Assembly: GCA_030612185.1 (NCBI GenBank)
Contig: JAUWOI010000285.1
Coordinates: 1 to 6,096 of the forward strand
Length of the DNA stretch: 6,096 nt
Reading direction: 5' to 3'
Origin: Anaerolineae bacterium
Lineage (GTDB): Bacteria > Chloroflexota > Anaerolineae > B4-G1
The number at the start of each line of letters is the position of its first letter. Position 1 is the first letter of the stretch. The translations under genes and the position numbers were made by a program. The notes beneath the pieces were generated by a model. It did no database searches and was not told the DNA's origin. It was given only the letters and a program-made list of their open reading frames with translations. Below are positions 1-5,214 of the stretch, one piece after another.

Positions 1-2
1 GG

Positions 3-1793
3 GAACGCTCCCTCTTTGCCAGCGTGGAACTCTCCCTGGGACGGCTCACCCCGGAGATGCGGCAGATGATTCGTCCCCTGGGGGTGTTTCAGGGGGAGGT
101 GGACCTGGATGTCCTGGCCATGATGCTGGACCAGGAACAACAAGAACTTGTCTCTATGGCCCGCGCTTTGCTTGAGACCAACCTGGCCGAACTGATGGAG
201 TACGACCACCTGCGCCTGCACCCGGCCCTGTGCCCCTACCTGGCCCTGGAACTGACCGCCGAGGAAAGCGCCGACCTGGCCGCCCAGTGGGCCGGCGGTA
301 TGGTGCAACTGACCGGCTTTTTGTACAAGCAACTTTTCAAAGACACCCAACTCGCCTTCACCCTGACCCGCCTGGAACTGCCCAACCTGCTGCACCTGCT
401 GGAATACCTGACTGACCAGGCCGACCCCGAAACCCCGCTGGCTGTGGCTAATCGGGTGGAGCAACTGCTGGCCCGCTTGGACCACCCCCGCCTGCTGAAA
501 CGGGTGGTGTCTATCCGGGAGCAGGCCAGCCAAGGGTTGGGCGGCGGCCTGACCGACACCCGCTTTGAGGCCATGCGTATGGAGATTGAACGGCTGCTCC
601 AGGCGGGGCAGTTGCCGCAGGCTCACCAGGCGGCCCAGCGGTTGCTGGCCGACAGCCAGGGGCCAGGGTCGCAGGTCTCGGCCCACAATCAAGCCACGGT
701 CTTCGTTCTATTGGGGCGGGTGCTAGAAATTGGCGGGGCTGCCGGAGAAGCCCTGATCCACTACCAAGAAGCCCAACGGCGGTTTGAGCAGTTGGGGGAG
801 AAGGGAGCACGCATGGCCGCACTTACTCTGGATGAGCAGGGGCGGTGTTTGATTCAGTTGGGACGGTTGGATGAAGCGGCACAGATTTATAAGCAGGCTA
901 TCGAGTGGACCGAAACTTTGCAGGATGTGAGACAGGCTGCCGTTAGCCAGCTCAATCTGGCCACGGTGCGCCTGCACCAAGGGCGGTATGCCGAGGCCCT
1001 GGCGGCTTACGAATCGACCAGGCAAACCTTTGCCGAACTGGGCGAACCGCAGATGGTAGCCACGGCCTGGCATCAAATCGGCATGGTGCACGAGAAAGCG
1101 GAGAATTATGAGGCGGCGGAGGAAGCCTACCGGGAGGCATTGGCTTTGCGGGTGAAACATCAATACCGGGCGGATGAGGCCGACACGTTGCTCCAACTGG
1201 GCAACCTGTACGACAAAATGGACCGGTTGGAAGAGGCGGTCACGTTCTACCGGCAGGCCGCCGACATTTGCGTGCAACTCAAAGACCAGGCCAAGGAAGG
1301 ACTTGTCCGCAACAATCTGGCAGGTACGCTCATCAGGCTGGGACGCTATGATGAAGCCCGCGCCGAGATCCGACGGGCCATTGAATGTAAGCGGCCACAT
1401 GGGCACGCCGCTGAACCCTGGAAAACGTGGGCTATTCTGCACGACCTGGAGCGGGCGATGGGGAACCAGGCTGCGGCGGAAGGGGCCAGGGCGGAGGCGC
1501 GGCGGCTCTTTTTGGCCTACCGGCGCGATGGCGGGGAGAACCACAGCGGCGGCGGGCGCTTGTGTGCCGATTTTCTCCGGGCCATACAAGCCGGGCAAAC
1601 GGCGGAGATGGCGGCCTCGTTGCAGCAGTTGGCTGGTGACCCTGGATGGCAGGGTGATGCAGGCAAAGCGTTGGTGTCCGCCCTGCAAGAGATGTTGCGC
1701 GGCTCAGACGATCCGGCCCTGGCGGAAAATCCGGCGCTGCCTTATGATGCTGCGGCGGAGGTGCAGTTGTTGTTAGAGACGTTGGGAGGGTGA
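3..1793 (+). CDS. TPR-repeat protein, C-terminal part of a probable STAND (NB-ARC-like) ATPase; 5' end outside window
   Basis: The frame is open to the left window edge (E-R-S-L-F-A-S-V-E-L-S-L…), so the GTG at 24 is very probably internal. The first 40 or so residues, with RPLGVFQG at 17-24 counted from that GTG, resemble the winged-helix segment that follows the NTPase domain in NB-ARC/STAND proteins of Chloroflexota. Residues about 40-180 are helical. From about 185 to 500 there are helix-turn-helix TPR units, recognisable by LGRLDEAAQIYKQAI (279-293), QGRYAEALAAYE (319-330), AENYEAAEEAYREAL (359-373), MDRLEEAVTFYRQA (399-412) and LGRYDEARAEIRRAI (439-453). The last 90 residues are non-TPR. 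No CHAT or protease domain follows. By family knowledge such proteins are cytosolic signal-responsive switches, some of them antiphage; the role here is inferred. It faces the minus-strand genes tail to tail. The ATPase itself cannot be confirmed from this window. Confidence 0.85.
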   Translation, partial: ERSLFASVELSLGRLTPEMRQMIRPLGVFQGEVDLDVLAMMLDQEQQELVSMARALLETNLAELMEYDHLRLHPALCPYLALELTAEESADLAAQWAGGMVQLTGFLYKQLFKDTQLAFTLTRLELPNLLHLLEYLTDQADPETPLAVANRVEQLLARLDHPRLLKRVVSIREQASQGLGGGLTDTRFEAMRMEIERLLQAGQLPQAHQAAQRLLADSQGPGSQVSAHNQATVFVLLGRVLEIGGAAGEALIHYQEAQRRFEQLGEKGARMAALTLDEQGRCLIQLGRLDEAAQIYKQAIEWTETLQDVRQAAVSQLNLATVRLHQGRYAEALAAYESTRQTFAELGEPQMVATAWHQIGMVHEKAENYEAAEEAYREALALRVKHQYRADEADTLLQLGNLYDKMDRLEEAVTFYRQAADICVQLKDQAKEGLVRNNLAGTLIRLGRYDEARAEIRRAIECKRPHGHAAEPWKTWAILHDLERAMGNQAAAEGARAEARRLFLAYRRDGGENHSGGGRLCADFLRAIQAGQTAEMAASLQQLAGDPGWQGDAGKALVSALQEMLRGSDDPALAENPALPYDAAAEVQLLLETLGG

Positions 1794-1867
1794 TCCCTGT
1801 GGGCCAAACGCTCGCGCCCCGTCGGCGGTGCGCAAGCCCACGAGGGTGTTGGTTGGCGCGCTCAGCC

Positions 1868-1981
1868 CGATGATTGAAATCATCGTCTGATACACCAAGT
1901 GCGGTAAAACGCACTGAAAGCACCTTCTTAACCTGAGTTAACGGGTTTCGTAGTATCAGTGGGGTGTTTCAACGCCCCACT
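1868..1981. repeat. Cluster of four short hairpins
   Basis: Four separate inverted repeats lie within 114 bp downstream of the TPR gene. The first is 1868-1885, stem CGATGAT with loop TGAA. The second is 1898-1915, stem AGTGCG with loop GTAAAA. The third is 1928-1941, stem TTAAC with loop CTGA. The fourth is 1958-1981, a 9-bp stem AGTGGGGTG with one G-U pair and loop TTTCAA. None has a proper T-tract, so they are not ordinary intrinsic terminators. Serial hairpins could be one end of a mobile element such as an IS200/IS605-type end, a REP-like cluster or a structured RNA; the sequence does not decide. The last hairpin ends exactly where similarity to a histidine kinase begins. Confidence 0.5.
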
Positions 1982-2137
1982 CCGTTTACGCGCCTCAACC
2001 AGGTTAGCACCAAAGGGCATGGGTTGGGGCTGTCCATCGTGCGGCGCATCGTGGAAAAACTCGGCGGGCAGGCGGCAGTAGAGACTGAAATTGGCCGGGG
2101 GAGTGTCTTTACGTTTACTTTGCCGGAACCGCCGTGA
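1979..2137 (+). pseudogene. Sensor histidine kinase, C-terminal fragment (HATPase G2 box)
   Basis: Reading from 1979 gives [11 protein letters not shown], then [19 protein letters not shown], then a strand-turn-strand segment with [15 protein letters not shown] and a TGA at 2135-2137. The G-H-G-L-G-L-S-I-V stretch is the G2 box of a GHKL histidine kinase ATPase domain, and [11 protein letters not shown] is the usual last beta strand. Only 52 codons remain. No sensor domain, no H-box, no N box and no start codon are present; the frame hits a stop at 1934-1936. It is therefore a 3' relic, truncated at a hairpin. Codon use is intact with no internal stops, which suggests a fairly recent truncation. 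It cannot be functional alone. Confidence 0.85.
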
Positions 2138-2304
2138 CCCTTGATGGCCTGGTCTATTTTCTCCATCAGGCAGATGGTCTCTCTGAGTGCGACGCCGAAA
2201 CGCTGGTAGTGGGCGATGTCGTCGCATGAGTTGATGTTCTCTCTCTCTCCCTGCCGTCTGGCTCGAAAATCGGGCAATAATCGGGCAAGAAAGCGGGCAA
2301 TCAA
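2134..2304 (-). pseudogene. DNA methylase-like C-terminal tail (fragment)
   Basis: The minus strand reads D-D-I-A-H-Y-Q-R-F-G-V, then ALRETICLMEKIDQAI, then KGHGG, after which the frame runs into the antisense of the histidine kinase fragment. The pattern YQ…ALxETIxLMxEID…HGG resembles the coiled C-terminal tail of large N-6 DNA methylases, as I remember that family; this assignment needs a search. No start codon or catalytic motif is present. The tail is paralogous to the one at 3370-3423: 9 of 13 residues match over M-E-x-I-D-Q-x-I-x-x-H-G-G, and about 34 of 46 bases match between 2131-2176 and 3388-3433. It lies directly downstream of fic in the same orientation. The part from 2230 to 2304 has no recognisable similarity. 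Confidence 0.45.
2268..2300. repeat. Three tandem 10-mers next to the fic stop codon
   Basis: The plus strand carries aatcgggcaa at 2268-2277, the same word at 2279-2288, and aagcgggcaa at 2291-2300, so units recur every 11-12 bp. The array abuts the fic stop codon (2301-2303). It could be slippage debris or a small binding-site array; nothing else supports either. Confidence 0.5.
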
Positions 2305-3356
2305 GCGTCAGAGTTGGTCGGCCGGTATCGCGTTGTGCGCCCGGCGCCTTCGATTGCCAGCAGCCCGTGGGTCGTCAACTCGCTGAGGTCGTTGCTGGCC
2401 GTCCGCTTGGAGACCCCGAACAACGTCTGATACTCGCGGTTACTGATGCTCCCTCCGCTCTGCTGTAAGTAGTCGAGCAGCCTGATCTGACGCGGGTTGA
2501 GAGAGATTTGCTCAACTTGTGCCTGGATACGATGGAGACCTCCCAGTTCCTCCACGCGCCGCTCGACCCGTACCATCTCTACAGCGATCCCCTGCACAAA
2601 GTACTCCAGCCATTCGGTCAGGTCTTGGGTCTGGGGATCAACGGAGCGGAGGGCCTCGTAGTAACTTGCCCGGTCCTGGTTGTAATACTCGTCCAGGGCG
2701 AAGAAACGTTTGGTGTCAAAGTCCCGCTGAGCCAGGATGAGCGTCGCCAGAGCGCGGGCGGCGCGCCCGTTGCCATCCACGAATGGATGGATGCGGACCA
2801 GTTCGTAATGGACGATTCCTGCCTCCAGCACGGGCATCAACGCGGTGACCTGGGGGCTGTTGAGCCAGGCGACGAGGTCAGCCGTCAGTTCAGGCACATC
2901 CTCCCAATCGGGAGGGCGGTAGACGATCTCGCCGGTCGCCGGCACGCCCACGACGACCGGCACGCGCCGATATTGACCGGACTCGGCCGGCGGCAGGATG
3001 TCTTTTACCACGAGGGCGTGAAGATGTAGAATTGTCTTCTCTGTTACCGTCCGCTCCTGGCCCAGGAAATGGCGATCAACGTAGCGCAGCACCTCGGCAT
3101 AGTTGAGCACTTCTTGTTTATCGCGGGCGTGAGCCAGCACATCGCGACCGGCCAGCAGATCGGTGACCTCCTCCAACGAAAGGGGGTTGCCCTCAATGCT
3201 GGTGGAGTGGTGGGCGCTGCGCACAAGCGCCTCCTGGCGCAGTTCGGCCTCCCAACGCGGCACGATGGGGGCGCGCAGGATACGGTCCCGCGCCACCTCG
3301 ACGCGGGCGATCATCCCGATGAGGGAATTGGTCCGCTTGAAATCAGGCTTGAACAT
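2301..3356 (-). CDS. Fic-family protein (probable AMPylase) with N-terminal inhibitory motif and C-terminal winged helix
   Basis: This is a 351-residue protein. The Fic active-site motif HPFVDGNGRAAR is complete at 190-201: catalytic His190, the Asp/Glu-type metal ligand position (Asp194), the GNG anion-binding turn and the terminal Arg. Upstream is the flap strand GEIVYRPPDWEDVP (142-155). Residues 51-57, STSIEGN, match the (S/T)xxxE(G/N) inhibitory motif that blocks ATP binding in class II Fic proteins, so the enzyme is predicted to be self-restrained. Residues about 285-345 (NPRQIRLLDYLQQ … VSKRTASNDLSEL … RTTRYRP) form a winged helix likely to bind DNA. Family members transfer AMP from ATP to protein hydroxyls; the target here is unknown. 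The ATG at 3356 is preferred over the upstream TTG at 3377 because a strong GGAGGTG lies 7 nt before it. Length is normal for this class. It sits in a type I RM neighbourhood. Confidence 0.93.
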   Translation of the reverse strand: MFKPDFKRTNSLIGMIARVEVARDRILRAPIVPRWEAELRQEALVRSAHHSTSIEGNPLSLEEVTDLLAGRDVLAHARDKQEVLNYAEVLRYVDRHFLGQERTVTEKTILHLHALVVKDILPPAESGQYRRVPVVVGVPATGEIVYRPPDWEDVPELTADLVAWLNSPQVTALMPVLEAGIVHYELVRIHPFVDGNGRAARALATLILAQRDFDTKRFFALDEYYNQDRASYYEALRSVDPQTQDLTEWLEYFVQGIAVEMVRVERRVEELGGLHRIQAQVEQISLNPRQIRLLDYLQQSGGSISNREYQTLFGVSKRTASNDLSELTTHGLLAIEGAGRTTRYRPTNSDA

Positions 3357-3363
3357 CGAGTTA

Positions 3364-3370
3364 CACCTCC
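3364..3370 (-). promoter_or_regulatory. fic ribosome binding site overlapping an upstream stop codon
   Basis: The minus strand reads TAGGAGGTG then TAACTCG then ATG. GGAGGTG is a near-ideal Shine-Dalgarno sequence 7 nt before the fic ATG. The stop TAG of the upstream methylase-like tail shares its last G with it. This arrangement is typical of translational coupling and decides the fic start. The upstream reading frame is now only a remnant, so the coupling is probably vestigial. Confidence 0.85.
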
Positions 3371-3423
3371 TACCCAATCGGCCAGCCGCCGTGGGATTCG
3401 ATGGTTTGGTCTATTTCCTCCAT
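3370..3423 (-). pseudogene. Second methylase-like C-terminal tail (fragment)
   Basis: From an ATG at 3423 the minus strand encodes MEEIDQTIESHGGWPIG followed by TAG. The first 13 residues match the tail at 2134-2304 (9 identities), and the underlying DNA is recognisably homologous. Here the natural end (W-P-I-G-stop) is kept, while the body of the gene is missing: the frame upstream passes into an out-of-frame AbiEi-like relic. Its stop overlaps the fic ribosome binding site, so a methylase-fic gene pair probably existed before the deletion. The 17-codon piece could be translated but is unlikely to be functional. The methylase assignment rests on memory of the family. Confidence 0.45.
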
Positions 3424-3647
3424 TGAGTAGATGTCGTTTTGGCCAAGTGCGCCAACTCCGGCCCCAATGTCTGGGGGTCTTTGTTGACGTGAAAGGCCCA
3501 CTTGCCCAGTTTGCCCCAGTTGTTGACTGACTCCATCCATCTGCAGGCATATCCAGCCTGCCTGGCCTGGCCCGACGTGAAATAGCCGCTCTGAGCGACT
3601 GCGGCCCGGTAGAGCCGCCGTGCATTCTCCTGTGAGTCTCGCTGCAT
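3411..3647 (-). pseudogene. Truncated AbiEi-like antitoxin N-terminus (type IV TA, relic)
   Basis: From ATG 3647 (a TTG lies two codons earlier) the frame encodes 78 residues. Near the N-terminus it reads N-A-R-R-L-Y-R-A-A-V, then AQSGYFTSGQARQAGY. The word GYFTxxQAxxAGY is the hallmark of the winged-helix N-terminal domain of AbiEi-type antitoxins and related regulators, which repress their own operon and neutralise a partner nucleotidyltransferase toxin. After residue 30 the family pattern (a YHVxxG… then GxYRL segment) fades, and the frame stops at 3411-3413. Intact relatives are near 200 residues, so this is a 5' remnant fused out of frame to a methylase-like tail. No AbiEii toxin is visible. 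It could still make a small DNA-binding peptide, but that is speculative. Confidence 0.5.
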
Positions 3648-3666
3648 CTGCAAAAGCCTTATATTG

Positions 3667-3703
3667 AGTATAAGTATTTTGCACCAAGTCTGGATGGTGT
3701 CAA
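3667..3703 (-). promoter_or_regulatory. Candidate sigma70-type promoter for the AbiEi relic and fic
   Basis: The minus strand has a perfect -35 word TTGACA (3698-3703). Two possible -10 words follow: AATACT with a 19-bp spacer, or the better TATACT with a 25-bp spacer. Spacing is therefore not ideal for either. An AAGG sits a few bases before the AbiEi relic start. This is the only AT-rich promoter-like patch between hsdS and fic, so it is the best guess for fic transcription. Confidence 0.35.
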
Positions 3704-3719
3704 GGGGACTATCACACCA

Positions 3720-3781
3720 TCACACCCCCCCCTTGAACACCCGGTCGAGGATGGAGGGCAGGAGCGCGTCGAGGGCGGCCC
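3720..3781 (-). pseudogene. hsdS: Duplicated 3' end of hsdS (remnant with stop codon)
   Basis: The minus strand encodes ALDALLPSILDRVFKGGV then TGA, against FDALLPSILDRAFKGEL then TGA at the end of the intact hsdS. DNA positions 3728-3781 match 3871-3924 at 52 of 54 bases (offset 143), and weaker similarity continues through the stop codon. The copy ends abruptly at 3781/3782, where the palindromic element begins. There is no start or upstream hsdS sequence. Near-identity points to a recent local duplication or to recombination with a second, closely related hsdS. Confidence 0.9.
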
Positions 3782-3787
3782 TTGAAA

Positions 3788-3861
3788 CACGAAAGGGACG
3801 AAAGGCCACGAAATGCACGAAATCCTTTCGCGTCCTTCGCGCCCCTTCGTGAGTTTCGTGG
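3788..3861. repeat. Palindromic dispersed-type repeat of phased cacgaaa heptamers
   Basis: Four direct units (cacgaaa at 3788, gacgaaa at 3797, cacgaaa at 3807 and 3816) are followed by four inverted units (tttcgcg at 3826, ttcgcgc near 3837, cttcgtg at 3845, tttcgtg at 3854). Units recur every 9-10 bp. The two 35-bp arms (3788-3822 and 3826-3860) match at 25 of 35 positions around a 3-bp loop, giving a long imperfect hairpin. Similar ccacgaaa…tttcgtgg elements are scattered between genes in several bacterial phyla. The element begins right at the hsdS stop codon and could act as a 3' mRNA stabiliser or barrier. Confidence 0.8.
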
Positions 3862-3862
3862 T

Positions 3863-5062
3863 TCACAACTCCCCCTTGAACGCCCGGTCGAGGATGGAGG
3901 GCAGGAGCGCGTCGAAGGCGGCCCCGGTGGCGGCCTGGTGTTGCTTCACCGCTTCGACCTTGGCTTGCAGGGCGTCCAGGTAGGCGACGATACGGCGCTG
4001 TTCAGAAAGGGATGGATAGGCCATCTTGAAGGCGAAGAGCTGTTTCTGATTCAGTTTTGGTATACGAGTACGCCCTGACAATGAGTTTGCGTAGTCTGTG
4101 AATTGCGGCGATACTAGCGAATACATAAAGAACCTTGGTTTGATTGCCTGGTCAATGCTTGCAAAAGCGTAAATATCCGCACTACAAATGCCTTCAAATG
4201 GAACATGTACGGCTTTCTTGAGGTAAGGACGTATTTTAGAATAGAGAATTGTGTTAGCTTGAAAATGGTACTTGCCACTGGTCACGCCATCTTCCCTGGC
4301 AAGTTGATATGTAGGGAGTAATCGGCAGGTGCCAGACTCGACAACTTCACCGTTGATATGAGGCAAACTAGCATAGGGCTCAACTTTGGGATTGACTTGA
4401 CCAGAGACAGTGGAGGCTAATTCCCCTATGCGTTTGATAGTCCAATTATCTTGATTCTTCCAGAGTTGACCAATCGTAGAGGCAAAAAGTGCTTCTGTTT
4501 CCTCGACTGCCTGCTGACGCAGCGCCCGCGCCGCCTCGACCTTGGCAGCCAGTTCCTCGACCCGCGCGACAATGCGCCGCTGTTCCTCCAGCGAGGGGAG
4601 GGGAATGCACATCGCCAACAGTTTCGCTTCCTTGAGGCGGTTTCGGCTGGTTGGCGTACCACCGGAACTCAATCCCAGAGCCTCATTCCATGCAGCGGCA
4701 CGGCTGAAGTAGTACCAAAGGTATTGTCTATCCAAGCGTTCTCGATCAACGATGAAGCAGGGAAACTCGTTTGAGACGTAGCAATCGGCGTTCTCTTCAA
4801 TGGCGATAGCAAATGAGCCCTTCCAAGCGAACAGGCGGTTGTAAACAAAGTCGCCTTGTTCAACTCGGTAAACGTATTTGGCTCGAATCTGAGACCCTGG
4901 TTTGCTGTGTTTGATATACAAGCCCTTGGCATACCAGTGGGCACCAAGAATGTTGTAGGTCTTATTGGGTTCGACGACTTCGCGGTGTTGCACGCGCTTG
5001 AGCAGGCTACCCAGCGACACCGTCGGCCAATCAGTTTTTGCTGTACTTGCGCTTGACATCAT
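3863..5062 (-). CDS. hsdS: Type I restriction-modification specificity subunit HsdS
   Basis: This 399-residue protein has the expected two half-repeats. Target recognition domain 1 spans about 11-155 (DWPTVSLGSLLKRV … LKEAKLLAMCIPLPS). The first spacer helix is EEQRRIVARVEELAAKVEAARALR (159-182; split here as EEQRRIVARVEEL and AAKVEAARALR). Target recognition domain 2 spans about 206-350 (NWTIKRIGELAS … RIPKLNQKQLFAFKMAYPS). The second helix is SEQRRIVAYLDAL-QAKVEAVKQHQ (353-376), ending in the usual C-terminal RAFKGEL. HsdS directs the HsdM2HsdS methylase, and HsdR when present, to a bipartite site; each domain reads one half. The specificity cannot be read from sequence. Start: two consecutive ATGs at 5062 and 5059, with no clear Shine-Dalgarno sequence. 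The TRD-coding parts look more AT-rich than the flanks, as is usual for exchanged TRDs. Confidence 0.96.
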   Translation of the reverse strand: MMSSASTAKTDWPTVSLGSLLKRVQHREVVEPNKTYNILGAHWYAKGLYIKHSKPGSQIRAKYVYRVEQGDFVYNRLFAWKGSFAIAIEENADCYVSNEFPCFIVDRERLDRQYLWYYFSRAAAWNEALGLSSGGTPTSRNRLKEAKLLAMCIPLPSLEEQRRIVARVEELAAKVEAARALRQQAVEETEALFASTIGQLWKNQDNWTIKRIGELASTVSGQVNPKVEPYASLPHINGEVVESGTCRLLPTYQLAREDGVTSGKYHFQANTILYSKIRPYLKKAVHVPFEGICSADIYAFASIDQAIKPRFFMYSLVSPQFTDYANSLSGRTRIPKLNQKQLFAFKMAYPSLSEQRRIVAYLDALQAKVEAVKQHQAATGAAFDALLPSILDRAFKGEL

Positions 5063-5172
5063 TTACTATTTCATGTTATGATATGGGTGCCAGGGGACAA
5101 AATTCGGCTTCATGCCGTGTGAGCACTCGATTGCGGTCGGGAGGCTCCTATATCCCCGGCAAGCAAATCCAC

Positions 5173-5210
5173 AGACCCTTCGGGTTTTCTGAAACCCGAA
5201 GGGTCTTTTT
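5173..5210 (+). terminator. Strong intrinsic terminator-like hairpin, best on the plus strand
   Basis: A perfect 15-bp stem (AGACCCTTCGGGTTT, 5173-5187, pairing with 5192-5206) with a TCTG loop is followed by TTTTT on the plus strand. On the minus strand, the direction of all flanking genes, the stem is followed by GTGGATTTG, a poor U-tract. It lies 9 nt beyond the stop of the 108-residue gene and about 110 nt before hsdS, so it may partly attenuate read-through into hsdS or block antisense transcription. Confidence 0.85.
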
Positions 5211-5214
5211 GAGA

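Noticed and set aside
723..1688. 321-codon open frame on the minus strand inside the TPR gene
   Set aside because: It is antisense to a clearly coding TPR frame, has no recognisable domain, and is explained by high GC and codon bias.
1958..1981. Hairpin containing gtttcaacgcccca that looks like part of a CRISPR repeat
   Set aside because: It is a single copy with no spacers or second repeat in the window.
2236..2250. CT-rich run (ttctctctctctccc) as a phase-variable tract
   Set aside because: It is short, interrupted and inside a gene relic, so slippage would switch nothing visible.
2508..3029. 173-codon open frame on the plus strand opposite fic
   Set aside because: It is antisense to the intact Fic frame, including the HPFVDGNGR motif, and its product resembles no family.
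3782..4078. Plus-strand 98-codon frame across the palindromic repeat and the hsdS end
   Set aside because: It is antisense to hsdS and reads through a non-coding repeat.
5060..5100. Promoter for hsdS (TATCAT or TAACAT with an upstream TTGTCC)
   Set aside because: The spacing fits only one weak pair (TTGTCC, 16 bp, TAACAT), with 4 of 6 matches each; it is too poor to list.
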